Assembly (NCBI GenBank): GCA_963678675.1
Contig: OY783199.1
Span: 18,570,097 to 18,634,096, forward strand
Length of the DNA: 64,000 nt
Direction: 5' to 3'
Source of the DNA: Xiphydria camelus
Taxonomy: Eukaryota > Arthropoda > Insecta > Hymenoptera > Xiphydriidae
The position numbers and the translations under genes were made by a program. Positions 1 through 9,713 of the stretch are shown here, one piece after another. Each line of letters opens with the position of its first letter. Position 1 is the stretch's first letter. The notes beneath the pieces are model-generated. The model saw only the letters and a list, made by a program, of their open reading frames with translations. It had not been told where the DNA came from and searched no databases.

Positions 1-623
1 GCTATAAAATCATTTTATAGGTGGTCGCGAGCGATCCTTCGCTCTTCGTTATATTCGCCGTGCCTCGAATTTCGAGAGGCGAGATGTAGCGCCCGAAAGG
101 GGGTCGAGGGAGATTTCTGGACAGGCACGGGAAATAGAGAGAGACGGCGACGTGTCGTTGCCATCAATCGCCGACAAATTTCGAGCACATATCTGTATGC
201 GTGGCGCTCGATTTGTCCTGGATGCTGCGTCATCCCCTTAGGAAGATCACCCTGCGAGATATTTTAGAACTTACCGATCGCGGTGGGCGGTGAAAGACGT
301 CCTAAACTAATTTTTCTTCGTCCTTTTTGATTTTCTGTTAAACGACAAACGGGTTTTTGTGGTTTAAGGATTCTGTCGTAGTTGGATTCCCTAGGGAAGC
401 CGCCATGTTTTTTCCAAGATTTTAGATCCCTTCTCATTTCCGGATAAAGAATGTTTCACTGATGAACCATAGTTTTTTTGATATAGGAGACCTTCAAGTC
501 GTCCTACGCGGTGTTAGTTTTGTCGATAGATGGTTTTTTAATTAAAATATAACTCCATGAAAAGTCCTTAGCGATTCCCACAATAAATAAATCATTAATT
601 AGTGGACTACAATAATTCGTCAT
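1..623. other. Intergenic, nothing recognised
   Basis: The first 250 bases are CpG-rich and the rest is AT-rich. No reading frame resembling a known protein and no clear inverted repeat were seen. Confidence 0.4.
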
Positions 624-1215
624 TACTGTAAAAAAGATTTCTATCAAATTTAATATAATTGTATATAAAGCTTTTATTTAATACGTGATCAAGAAAATTA
701 ATGTACTCTCTTATGAAATTTATAAAAGAAATTTTAGTAGGAAATATCTTCATTTTTACGATGCTGAAGTCCTATTCATCTGCATATTTAAAAATTTGGT
801 CCACTGTAACTCGAAAACTATAAGTCAAATCGAAATGTGCAATTAGATTTGACATTGAAAATACTGGAAACTCATTTTCTCAAAAGAATGAAAATTTTCC
901 CCGAAGGTAATAGCAATCCCTTAAAGTTTGAACACAATAACTTGTGAAAACTACAGAACACAGCCTATCGAATAAAGCGGCATTATATTCGGCAAAAAAT
1001 AGCTTAAGCCCCCATTTTTTTGCACAGTTGAAAAATCGTCCCCAAAAACGTTACAGCCCTCCAAAGTATGACATTTGGATGATCGCAACAATAAACGGGG
1101 AATTAAACGTAATTTTTATATTATAATTGCGGAGTATATTGATTTTCACATAATCATATATTGGAGAAAAGCTTCATACAAAAGTATATTAAAAATACAA
1201 ATTTTTTTTACAGTG
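624..1215. mobile_element. MITE of the CACTGT family, interrupted
   Basis: The left end at 624 (ACTGTAAAAAAG) and the right end at 1211-1215 (TTTTTTTACAGTG) match a family seen again near 28.2, 30.0, 32.2, 34.5, 35.4 and 36.4 kb. Members contain AAGCTTTTAT, an AATACGTGAT motif and TTAATATACT, and their two halves are mirror images. Here about 350 bases (roughly 763-1118) of unrelated AT-rich DNA separate the halves, so the copy looks split by a later insertion. Confidence 0.65.
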
Positions 1216-2480
1216 ATGAAAAACGGAGACCACGTGTAACAATTTGATGGACACCCTTACCCAAAATACTATATCAGTGAAATCATTTTTACATATTTAG
1301 AAATGAAAATGGATCTATAAATGCTCACTAACACCACCTGATGTTCATTATTCACGTAGATTCTACATGTAAGAGTGTGTGCAAGAGTGTAAACTAGAAC
1401 AGGATCTTTAAAGAAAGGTTTTAGAGAACGAGAAGGGTTATGACCATCGTTAAACAGGCAATAATCCTTTCAGCGCAATGCCGAGAACTCGTCGACTGCG
1501 GGTTCGCGTGCGCCTTCGCATTCTGTAAGCGCACTTTCCTTTTCACTGCAACTTTCGCTCGCGCTGCTCGACTATAGACACTACGGCTCCCATTCTAGGT
1601 ACTTTCGTAGCGAGAAGGGATGAAGGAGAGAGAGGGGGGGTGGGAAGGAGGGTTCTTTACTCTGAATGTACGAATGGCGTTAATACGAGCCCTCTTGAAT
1701 TACACGGAACGCGGTTCGACGGTGCCTCGGGAGGGTTGCAGTTGATCGACTCGCATCACGGAGTCCTGAATCCTACGCGGGAGCGATCCGTCGCAGTGGA
1801 GCGCGTAATTCTCTGGAGTGCACGCCCGAAAGTGGCTTCGTAATATCCGTTAGACTCGCTGAAAGGATCGCGCGCGCGCGCGATGGGGAAGAAGAAACGT
1901 CGAAAAACAAATCTCCGCGAATAGAAGCATTCGCCCGCTTCGCTATCGCGAGCGAGTGGACGCGCGGCTCTTTCTTCGGCGGAGGGAGAGACTGGAGAAA
2001 TGAATCCCTCGTTTTCCCTTTCATTCGTTACGAGACTCCCTCTCCTCGCGCGACCTCTATCTATTTATTCCGGCACCGCTTGATATTCGAAAGGAATCTC
2101 CGACCTTCGTTGATTTCGTCATAAATAATTCTGGATGATCCGCCTTCAATCTTCACTCGCGGGTACATCGCGGTGATGTGCTTCGAGAAATAAATCGTCG
2201 CGACGTCGGGCTGGAGTATTGGATTTTCTATAGGCGCGGAAGATAGTTTTTTCGGATCATTATTCGGGCTGTCTGTAAATTACTGGTCAGGACGACGTCC
2301 TGAATTCATTTTGAAGTTTACAATATTCTACAGCCGTAGCAACAGAAACAAATTTTTTATGTACAAGCGGCAGCCGACAAGATACTAAATCTCAAAGAAG
2401 TGAATATTAGCAAAGTCGTACGATTGAAAGTTGACACCCAACAACCTGGTTTTTTGTTTACTGCTGAATCTTTTTCCTAA
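1216..2480. other. Intergenic, nothing recognised
   Basis: A CpG-rich block at about 1480-2100 is flanked by AT-rich DNA. Short open frames are present but none resembles a known protein. A (CG)n run lies near 1872-1882. Confidence 0.4.
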
Positions 2481-2669
2481 GTAGCACCTTGGAAAGTAAC
2501 TCCGATACATAAAAGTGGAAAAACCACGGAAGATCTAAAAAGTATCTCAATTAACCAACTACCAGACATAAATAATGTCGGTAACAACACGAAAATACAC
2601 TTAAAATCAATGATTCCTTATCTACAAGACAATAAACACCAAGCATTCTACGCTAATTTGACCAAATAA
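2481..2669 (+). pseudogene. Non-LTR retrotransposon reverse transcriptase fragment
   Basis: A 63-codon open stretch between stops reads KVTPIHKSGKTTEDLKSIS and later SMIPYLQDNKHQAFY. The first part matches the start of the Jockey/LINE reverse-transcriptase domain (the 'P-I-x-K-x-G-K ... S-Y-R-P-I-S-L' block). The RPISLLP core is degraded and only about 60 of the roughly 250 residues of the domain remain. It has no start codon and no continuation in other frames nearby. It is a dead fragment. Confidence 0.6.
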
Positions 2670-3247
2670 TATACTGGTACTTAGCCCGTTTCCCAATTTT
2701 TAAAAATAATTTCTTCATTATTTTCAAGTTTTCCTATTTTTTCTGTTATTTTTGTCGTAGAATATTTAGGCGTAAGGCACATAATATGTCAGATAATGAT
2801 TTGAAAATAAAAAGTCTGTTATTTGGATATGTGAACGTTTTCTTGAAATATCTCTGTTTCACAGTTTTGGCACTTAGCCCCTTTGGTACTTCTGCTTCTC
2901 AATTAGGGAATACAATATAATGGTAAATGGCCATCTACAACTCACCCTAGATACAGTATACAATGACTTTAGCTTGCCCATTTTAATGCGGCGCAACTTT
3001 GTCATCCCCTCCCAAAAATGATATTAAAGGCATTCCTAGACGCTCGAGGTTGAAATTTTAGCATTGACCGTTTATTGCCCGAAAAGAAATATTGTGAGGG
3101 ATTACATCATAGCGCGTGTGTGAGAGATGGCGGGTTAAACAATACAAATTAGACCTTCTGCTATAACATGGCACCATTAACTCAGTTTTCGAATTTTGGC
3201 GCTGGGTTCCCTATGAATAAACGTTATCCATTTGACGGTGATATCAC

Positions 3248-3339
3248 CTCGAGTAGTCGGTCAGATTAATGTTTGTCGGTTCGTCGGCACTGGATCCTTC
3301 TTTCATAAGTCTTGCTATGATTTTATTTCGAAGACGTTC
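3248..3339 (-). CDS. CCP-like gene, last recognised exon
   Basis: It encodes [20 protein letters not shown] then [10 protein letters not shown], matching the 'RLxKEGSSxDEPxNIxLSDYSSDE' tail segment of AGBL2-like proteins. The acceptor TAG at 3340-3342 is weak, and if an upstream AG is used the same frame meets TAG. The donor AG/GTGATA implies a further exon that I could not place. Confidence 0.75.
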
Positions 3340-6300
3340 CTAGGATTCGCATCCGATGGTTTCGTTCTGAAAGTCGATAGCTATGTTAGATTTTAACATT
3401 AACAATAAAAGGGGCTATTCAAAATCTTATCGACTTACCACGAGCAATTCGAGTCGCGTGAAAGAACATACAAAAACTATATTTACTTTCTTATCAAAAA
3501 AAAGTACGGGCTACCATCATCGTGTAGTGATAAATTGCTCCGCGTTTAAAGAAAATACGCGTTATCGAGTCACAATTAAAGCAGCGTACCTTGATGGGAC
3601 CTTTGTCGAAGAAATCCAGTAATGTCTCGCAGAAAGTTTTGCCCATCTGTTCGTAATCTTGTGTGGAGAAGTGCGTGCCTGCTCTCGAGCCTATTTTCGA
3701 TCCGCCTAGGGAAGCTTCCATCGTGTAGCTATTTTGCACTCCCATGCGACATACCATTACGCGACCGGTACCTTCTGCCCATATTTGTGGTTGTGGAATT
3801 CACAGTTTTCAAGGGAGAACTGAAAATAACGAAGAGTTTAAAAAGCTTACATCTTATCAATACCCAGAGCAGGCTCTTTTTTACGTTTACCTTATCTGCT
3901 GCATTTTTGTGTAGCATGAGAGGAAAGCCTTGCTCCGTCAATCTACCATAGCATCCTGCTCTCTTGCTTTTAAGGCCGTAAAGAAATATATTATGGCTTG
4001 TGGAGTGGGCGTGCAGGTCACAATATATCGCGATTTCACACTCTTCCATCAATCTGGAAAAGACTCGGATTGCTCGACCTTCGAGAACTTTACTTTCATC
4101 AACGAATATTCCCTCACCTGTGAATCATGAGTTTCGTGTACCAAACCGATGGATAGTTTTCGCGCATGACTATTCTGTATTGCCGATTCAAATCTTCCCC
4201 CGACAAAGAGCACCGGCTGTTCCCTACGATTACTCCATCCGGGTTTAACATCGGTACCAGTTTGAAGATGAACCTCTCTCGCAATTCCTATAGTAGATGA
4301 GATCTCCGTTGGGTATCACTCGCGAGTCGAAAGGCTTTATAAGGGATGTGGTCGACCTACTATGTGCCTGAATTTCCAAACATTCATTTGAAATGAAAAT
4401 TTCGACTTTAAAAGACCGTGGACAGTGTTTATTTGATTGATTGCTTAACTCATAGAGATACTTTTGAGAACTGGGCAACTATCAGAAACCACCGCTACCC
4501 CATCTTTCGCATAAAAAAATATATTTCTTCGATAGTGACATTTATACCACACTAGCTTCTTTTGAGAAAACTAATAAATGTCAAATTAGGATTTTTTAAG
4601 TCATTTTCGAACCCCCCAGCCTATCTGAAACTATAACTATAGTTGAGGAGCAGACTTTCAAAAAGCAGTTTATCCATATTAGCATTTTTTCAGGAGAGAC
4701 CAAAAACTGCCCTTCTTTTAGGAAATAACATTAAGTTTTCAAACTTATACAAGAGAGAAATTGCGAAAGAATATATTATAATATATAGTTATCAGTTATA
4801 GTTATACGTATCAATAAAATCAACATTGGCCATGGTCTTTTAAAGTTGAAATTTTTCGTTCAAACGAACGTTCAGAACTTCAGGCACATGACCTACCCTT
4901 GCTTGATTCGAGTCCCCGGTTAAAAAGTCAATGATCCCCTTCATCATCCAGCTGGACGGTGTCTCTCCGGGATGAACTCGTGCTGTGATTACGACTCCCT
5001 TCTTTCTTCGCGCGTCACCTTTCAACATCGGAGCTGTTATCGTCAAATGATAAACGTTATTTCCCGCCAGTGAGCGGCACAGCAATTGCAGCTTCGTGTA
5101 TTTCGCCTTGACTGGATCACTCGCGAGTCTACCTAGATACTCCTACGATGATAAAGTATGTAGAATCAAGGCTTCTGCAGTCTCGCGTTTATTTCGTTAT
5201 CAGTAGTAGTGGTTCGGACTTACCTGTAAATCGGTGTACGTGTAAGGATAGCAGTGAGTTAGGTACACCGTATCTTGATCGTGAGGAAAGGACACGTCGA
5301 ATGTCAAAGTGTACCCTTTTTCGTAGTCACTGTAAGTCAATTGCTTCGATAGTTTCATCCATTGTCATTATACATATTATGTGTAAACGACTCATTTTAA
5401 GTGATCGTGGGATTCCACTAGGTGGAATTAAATAAAAGGGTTTACTCGAGCAGGCGGAAATATAAAGTTCGGTGATTCTATGTACGAAAAAATAATTTTT
5501 ATCGCAGGAAGCCATCGGTATCTCGATATCCCTTGGAGATTTCCCCGATAAATCTGCGATTTTCGGAATCGACGAGAATAAATACATCGAACAACGTAGT
5601 AGGGAGTACAATTCCAAAAATTTTGATTTTCATGAAACTGTTAGGAGCGCTGGATTCTTTAAAATACTTACGAAAAGTCATTCCTATAATAGGTAATGTT
5701 GTCCCCGCATCTTCTCCAGCCCACCGCATGCATAGCTGCATCTTTGGTGGAGTACAACAAGGGCTTGAGTCCCTTGTTGTACAGGCTGTCTGTCTTGAAA
5801 AAGTTGACGATGGACAACCTGTAGAAAAGGATGGTCGTTTTTGTAATTTTTGGAAATTAATTTCAATAAGCCCAAGAGACTAGAATTGTTGTCTTCCCCT
5901 TATCGATCTATAGATAATGAAAGGAGACACATGTGTACGTATACACAGTCGAGTATCATTAATCGTCAGCCCGTGGTACCAAAGATCTCGAGAAGTTATC
6001 AGCTTCGCGTCCAATCATTTAGCCAGAATCTCTTTTACGTTCTCACGAAAATGCGCAAAGTCATCCACCTGTATATCATGTGGCTCTTGGTGTTCGATAT
6101 CCTGAAGTAGTACCACTGCGTGTTCCCCTGTATGTGGCTATACGTGTACATATCTCTCCTTAAGTGCAGCTGGTAGTGCGTGTCCGTTATCTTGATGACC
6201 TTGCCCAAGTTCCCAGATTCAAATCGCGACTCGAACTGCAGATCGGTACTGGACGTCCCGATCCCGGTCGACGACCCCTCCGCCGAGATCGCGTTGGGAG

Positions 6301-6814
6301 AGGGCTCGAAATTGAATCCGCGGCCAAGACGCTTCCGCCGATGCAAGATCTGCTGAACTGGCAATCAGAGTACGACGATTAAACCGCGTAATGGTCTCTG
6401 CGAGTTTCTTTTTCTCGTTTCAGCAGGTGCGAGGAATCTCGCGATGCATACGTATTTCGTAGCGCCGGTGGGACAATAGCGGAATATCACCGTCCCGGAT
6501 TCATCACCGACCGGTTTTGGCTTTGGTTCCTTTCCTGTGGGAACGTAATACGGCTCCGGGGCGGCGGGGGTGCACTTCACGTGGCGTATCTTCTCTTGAA
6601 TCACCTGAAACACGCCGACCTCTCGATCGCTGCAATTTATCGGGGTCGTACGAGCGTACGTTCGCGCGGTGTCGTAGTACGATCGATAATGATTCACCAA
6701 CCTGACACTCCGTGGGCCAACGTGCCTCCTGGATTATTTCGTCTAAACCGAAGTGGCCGTCGGTCAGCGCTTGAAAGTTTTCCTTCGAATCTCCGTACTT
6801 GGCGTTGCTCGGGG
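3248..6814 (-). CDS. Cytosolic carboxypeptidase, AGBL2/AGBL3 (CCP2/3)-like, partial gene
   Basis: Nine exons read in order on the minus strand: 6702-6814, 6069-6604, 5672-5818, 5224-5329, 4897-5142, 4118-4287, 3891-4053, 3590-3819 and 3248-3339. All eight introns (64-609 bp) are bounded by GT and AG, and the exon phases join. The family are M14 zinc carboxypeptidases that trim glutamates from the tubulin C-terminal tail or its polyglutamate side chains in the cytoplasm. Visible family marks are [10 protein letters not shown] and TQWYYFR of the N-terminal domain, the zinc motif HPGET, NPDG, DLNRQY, the zinc histidine in CDLHAHS, the catalytic glutamate in YTMEAS, and a C-terminal KEGSSADEP segment. 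Two faults occur: a frameshift in exon 3590-3819 and an in-frame TGA at 6365-6367. First and last exons were not found. It may be a functional gene with assembly errors or a recent pseudogene. The family is secure, the AGBL2 versus AGBL3 choice is not. Confidence 0.9.
3590..3819 (-). CDS. CCP-like gene, exon with catalytic Glu (frameshifted)
   Basis: It begins [14 protein letters not shown] in one frame and continues [20 protein letters not shown] in another. [20 protein letters not shown] and [12 protein letters not shown] follow. The exon is 230 bp where phase 0 to phase 0 needs a multiple of three. Two bases are in excess, or one is missing, near 3768-3772. The catalytic Glu is in YTMEAS. 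The donor is AAG/GTACGC. Confidence 0.85.
3891..4053 (-). CDS. CCP-like gene, exon with third zinc ligand
   Basis: After TTTTCCAG it encodes [26 protein letters not shown] and [13 protein letters not shown]. The His of DLHAH is the third zinc ligand. The donor is AAG/GTAAAC, phase 0. Confidence 0.9.
4118..4287 (-). CDS. CCP-like gene, exon with NPDG and DLNRQY
   Basis: It encodes [19 protein letters not shown], then [20 protein letters not shown] and [18 protein letters not shown]. The Asn-Arg in DLNRQY bind the substrate carboxylate in M14 enzymes. The family usually reads SGRDLNR, whereas this copy has Glu in place of that first Arg. Acceptor TATAG and donor AG/GTGAGG. Confidence 0.88.
4897..5142 (-). 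CDS. CCP-like gene, exon with zinc motif HPGET
   Basis: Eighty-two codons in phase 0. It begins [19 protein letters not shown] and carries [18 protein letters not shown], then [20 protein letters not shown]. His and Glu of HPGE are the first two zinc ligands of the M14 family. It ends GDSNQAR at a GTAGGT donor. Confidence 0.92.
5224..5329 (-). CDS. CCP-like gene, exon 4 of those found
   Basis: It encodes [19 protein letters not shown] and [16 protein letters not shown]. FPHDxDTVY...CYPYTYxDLQ is diagnostic for cytosolic carboxypeptidases just before the catalytic domain. A strong donor (CAG/GTAAGT) follows. Confidence 0.9.
5672..5818 (-). CDS. CCP-like gene, exon 3 of those found
   Basis: It encodes [20 protein letters not shown], then [20 protein letters not shown] and ITYYRNDF. 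This matches the 'IVN...SLYxxGxKPLLYS...GWxRxGdxIxYY' stretch that is conserved in the family. The length (147) fits phase 2 in and phase 2 out, and the acceptor is TTCTACAG. Confidence 0.88.
6069..6604 (-). CDS. CCP-like gene, exon with N-terminal domain (contains in-frame TGA)
   Basis: It opens after TTTCAG with [20 protein letters not shown] and carries [19 protein letters not shown], then [13 protein letters not shown] and [12 protein letters not shown], ending at an AG/GTGGAT donor. These are the beta-sandwich N-domain hallmarks of cytosolic carboxypeptidases. The frame is the same from end to end but is broken by TGA at 6365-6367. A cryptic intron whose length is a multiple of three could remove it, for example donor TAC/GTATGC near 6450 and acceptor CAG/TTCGAG near 6240. 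Four residues (IQGN) are inserted just before TQWYYF. Confidence 0.75.
6702..6814 (-). CDS. CCP-like gene, first recognised exon
   Basis: This exon encodes [20 protein letters not shown] followed by [17 protein letters not shown]. The RWPxEC motif precedes the VIQ/VIK segment in AGBL2-type proteins. The acceptor is the AG at 6815-6816 and the donor GTTGGT begins at 6701. The exon starts in the middle of a codon, so at least one coding exon lies upstream. None was identified before 7.8 kb. Confidence 0.8.
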
Positions 6815-7223
6815 CTAGCGTGAGCGCAGAATCGATGGAAAGTTGGATAATGAGAAAAGCATCCGTGATACGCGTATGACGATCGATGATTGTGATGTAA
6901 TTAAGTATTTTTCTTCGGGTGATTTAATTTCTATCTCGCGGGGAGAGAATGCGAAGAAAAGGCTGTGTCTGATTTCTTGCGTGGAAAATGAAGCTGCTAG
7001 CCTTTGTGACGTTGCAATAATATACGTGTGAAGGGTAGGGTAGAATGTTTCTATTCCGATCACACCTTCGACCTCCATTATATCGTTACCTGTCAACTTT
7101 TGACTAATTTAATGTAATCCTTTTCCGAAGATCATCGCTCGATCTACAGAAACGGATTAGACCAACGTTGGCCGGAAGTCGATGGATAACCAGATGATCG
7201 TGGTCGAAGCTGATTCGAATGGT

Positions 7224-7336
7224 ACTCTGAGAAAACAATTTGCTTGATCAAAATAAACTTGTTTTTGGATAGTCCTGAGAGCACATTTATTCGATTTAAA
7301 TGAATAGCATCTTGATCGAAATAATATTCAATTCGT
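7224..7336. mobile_element. Half copy of a CACTGAG MITE family
   Basis: The segment from ACTCTGAGAAAAC through GATAGTCCTGAGAGC to ATTCGATTTAAATGAAT matches the left half of the complete copy at 50518-50743. The mirror-image right half is missing. Confidence 0.6.
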
Positions 7337-7790
7337 TCGGGCGCCATGCGATCAATGTTAGATCTCCGCGAGGTCGTAACTCCCGCAGACACTCGTTCGC
7401 GACACGGCTACTTACCAGACATACCGCAAGGCGGATTTGACTCTCGGCTGATGATTTGGTGTGTGGTGAGGTGGATTTAAACCGAGCGGTTACGTCGAAT
7501 GATTTGACACTGCAATCGCGATATAACTAATAATATCGAATTAAAGAGATACAGTAATTTAAATGAGTTAACCGAGGTTTACAATTAGTTGTTGCAATTG
7601 CACTGTAGAAGCCACACTACACTTACGTTTACGAGTTACAAGGGATCGATTACCTGATGATAGCGTATTAAGCTGCAAGTTAGAGCGCTTGCACACTGAA
7701 TGCACTGTATATACACCCGGTATTCTTCGTTATATGCACTAATTAATACGTATTTGGTTGCTGCTTATATACGTTACATCTATTATAATA

Positions 7791-8096
7791 GATAGTGGGG
7801 ACACAGCTTACACAGCTAGCCAACTCCCACGCCGGACCTTTAAACCTGGACGCATGCTATCTCTCTCTCTCTCGCTCGGGAAAGAATTCAGGGCCGTACT
7901 TTGTAAAATGAAACAACTACTTATATAGTATCGACCCTGACTTCTCTTCCGAGCGAATCGGAGACTACCGCAGTTCGGCCCTGATCTTTCCCGAAACAGA
8001 AAGAGACAGCACGACTCAAGGTCAACGGATCGGAGTTTCTAACTTCAAAGGTGCCGCGTGGGGGTTGGCTAGCTGTGTAAGCTGTGGTGGGGATAG
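7791..8096. mobile_element. Fold-back element of 306 bp
   Basis: The outer 45 bases on each side (ACAGCTTACACAGCTAGCC on the left) are reverse complements. A second inverted block (GGGAAAGA.TCAGGGCCG) lies near 7880 and 7980. The right arm has about 40 extra bases. No clear target duplication was found. No TIR family was recognised. Confidence 0.75.
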
Positions 8097-8103
8097 CGCG
8101 GGT

Positions 8104-8182
8104 GATGCGGTACGCTCTGATTGGTTGAATGAGAGAGGATCGCGATGTAACTAGTTGGGTTGATGCGGTGCGCTCCGATTGG
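8104..8182. promoter_or_regulatory. Duplicated ATTGG (inverted CCAAT) motif
   Basis: The 21-base motif GATGCGGT.CGCTC.GATTGG occurs at 8104-8124 and 8162-8182. ATTGG is the core of NF-Y sites. It sits about 220 bp before the THAP-like ATG at 8403. A promoter role is only a guess. Confidence 0.3.
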
Positions 8183-8402
8183 CTAGGAAGGTGACTAGCT
8201 CCTCGGCGGGGAAGGTACAACTTCTTAGCGTTCCGAACGGGGTAAAGGTGGCGGTAAACATGCGGCATTCGGCGAACGAAATCGGCATTCCGTGCGACTG
8301 CTTGGAGGGGATACGACGAACGATCGTGCGAAACTAGTGGTGAAGGCTTAAAGTTAGTCGGCACGTCTCTCCATATAATATCAAGTGTCTAATTGTTGAA
8401 AC

Positions 8403-8550
8403 ATGGGAGTACGCAAATGCTGTGTTGTTAGTTGTCAAAATACATCAAGAAATAACAAGTAGAAATTCTATATTGTTAGGGTTTCCTAGAAGGATGGCTT
8501 TTCCGATAGACAATAGACAAATAGAGGATTAAGTAGCCGACGGCTAGCGG
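8403..8550 (+). pseudogene. THAP-domain-like N-terminus, broken
   Basis: From ATG 8403 the frame reads MGVRKCCVVSCQNTSRNNK and then stops at 8460. THAP zinc fingers of P-element-type transposases and derived genes start with a Cys-x4-Cys of this form. About 30 bases on, another frame gives FPRRM, which could be the next THAP block (F-x-F-P). Stops and frame changes make it a remnant at best. An ordinary 19-codon frame that resembles THAP by chance cannot be excluded. Confidence 0.4.
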
Positions 8551-8785
8551 TATTTATTTAGCAAAGTGATTTCGGTGATGCGTAATTCATTAGGAGCCGT
8601 CCGACAATTAGCCTTCCGAGAAAGGTACCGGACTGCGAGCGCATTCACAGCCCCTGCTTGGTCTTAACATCTTCATAACTTCAATTTTGAAAGTGAATTT
8701 TGAAACGATAAATTATACATTTAAGGACCGGTTTAATCACCTTCTGGTAAATTTACTTGAAAAATAATTTCTGTTGAAGCATTTG

Positions 8786-8874
8786 TTGGACCGCGTTATG
8801 CAAAAGTGGATTAAGCGACATGCTATGCCATAACGCTTAATCCGTTATTGCATAACACGGTGAATTGTATCCAA
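8786..8874. repeat. Palindromic element, 89 bp
   Basis: Mirror-image ends TTGGACCGCGTTATGCAA and TTGCATAACACGG, with inner arms TGGATTAAGCG and CGCTTAATCC. The ends resemble the element nested at 40226-40469, so it is probably a short relative. Confidence 0.65.
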
Positions 8875-8892
8875 GGTATCTGCTGGGTAAAT

Positions 8893-8960
8893 TTAACACG
8901 TTGACTGCCAGCCACCACCGCTGCCGGGTTAAAGTACATTATATGGCAGTCACAACGTGT
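8893..8960. repeat. Short inverted repeat starting TTAA
   Basis: TTAACACGTTGACTGCCA at 8893 faces TGGCAGTCACAACGTGT at 8944-8960. A TTAA start resembles piggyBac-type ends, but no closing TTAA is present. Confidence 0.45.
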
Positions 8961-9127
8961 CTGAAAGTGAATAAACCGACCCTAAATGTTATACTTACTG
9001 TTTATTGCAATTCTATACATATAAATAATTGCTATAAAATACACCTGATGAAAAACATTCATATTGTTGTTCACTAATTGGTTTTGCCGAGGATTTCTAT
9101 ATTCTTATCGTATTTGGTACTGTATAA

Positions 9128-9245
9128 AAGTGCCGATTTTTCGCCGACTACTGCCGCCAGCTGTCACTGTACGGGGGTTGCACGGTCCCAATGCGCCTGT
9201 TGCGCATCGGCGGTAGTGCCGCCTGGTGAGCAAAAAGTGCCGTAC
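9128..9245. repeat. Imperfect palindrome
   Basis: Arms containing AAGTGCCGATTTTT...ACTACCGCC-type sequence face each other around 9128-9165 and 9205-9245. No coding sequence was recognised. Confidence 0.4.
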
Positions 9246-9535
9246 TGGGGTGTACAGCACGGGAGCGGACGACTATACATGTGGTCACATGTACACTCAG
9301 GTTTGCCTGTATAAGCGCAAGCCGGAAGGCCTGCCGTCCGGTAAACCGTATCGTATACCTATGGGGACCTTTCCATCTGCTTGTCAATAAGGAATACGGC
9401 ACTGCTATGGAAAAGTGCAAATTACGGGACCGATGGTCTACCTTGGAAGGTCCGGAACGTGCCTTTCGATCGTTACGCTTCATTACAGTCCATGAAATCG
9501 AATTCCTGCGAATCGAGGGTCTACTGTATAGACCT

Positions 9536-9713
9536 ACTGGCAAAAGAGTGGCCTTCGGGAGAGCTCGGAGCAACGTTCCCCCGCTATGTGTCTTCTCCCA
9601 CCAAGCGAGTTAGGTATGCGCACATCAAATTTCGCCTAATTCGCTCTGTGGGAGAAGACACATAGTGGAGGAACGTTGCTCTGAGCTCTCCCGAAGACCA
9701 CTCTTTTGCCAGT
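9536..9713. repeat. Long near-perfect hairpin, 178 bp
   Basis: The left arm begins ACTGGCAAAAGAGTGG and the right arm ends CCACTCTTTTGCCAGT. The arms are about 80 bases with few mismatches and a loop of about 20 bases near 9620. It could be a MITE or a transcribed hairpin precursor. Nothing visible separates the two. Confidence 0.8.

Noticed and set aside
3383..3622. 79-codon plus-strand frame
   Set aside because: Antisense to a carboxypeptidase exon and intron.
6395..6421. Strong-looking plus-strand splice acceptor (TTTCTTTTTCTCGTTTCAG)
   Set aside because: It lies antisense within the carboxypeptidase exon and no plus-strand coding sequence follows.
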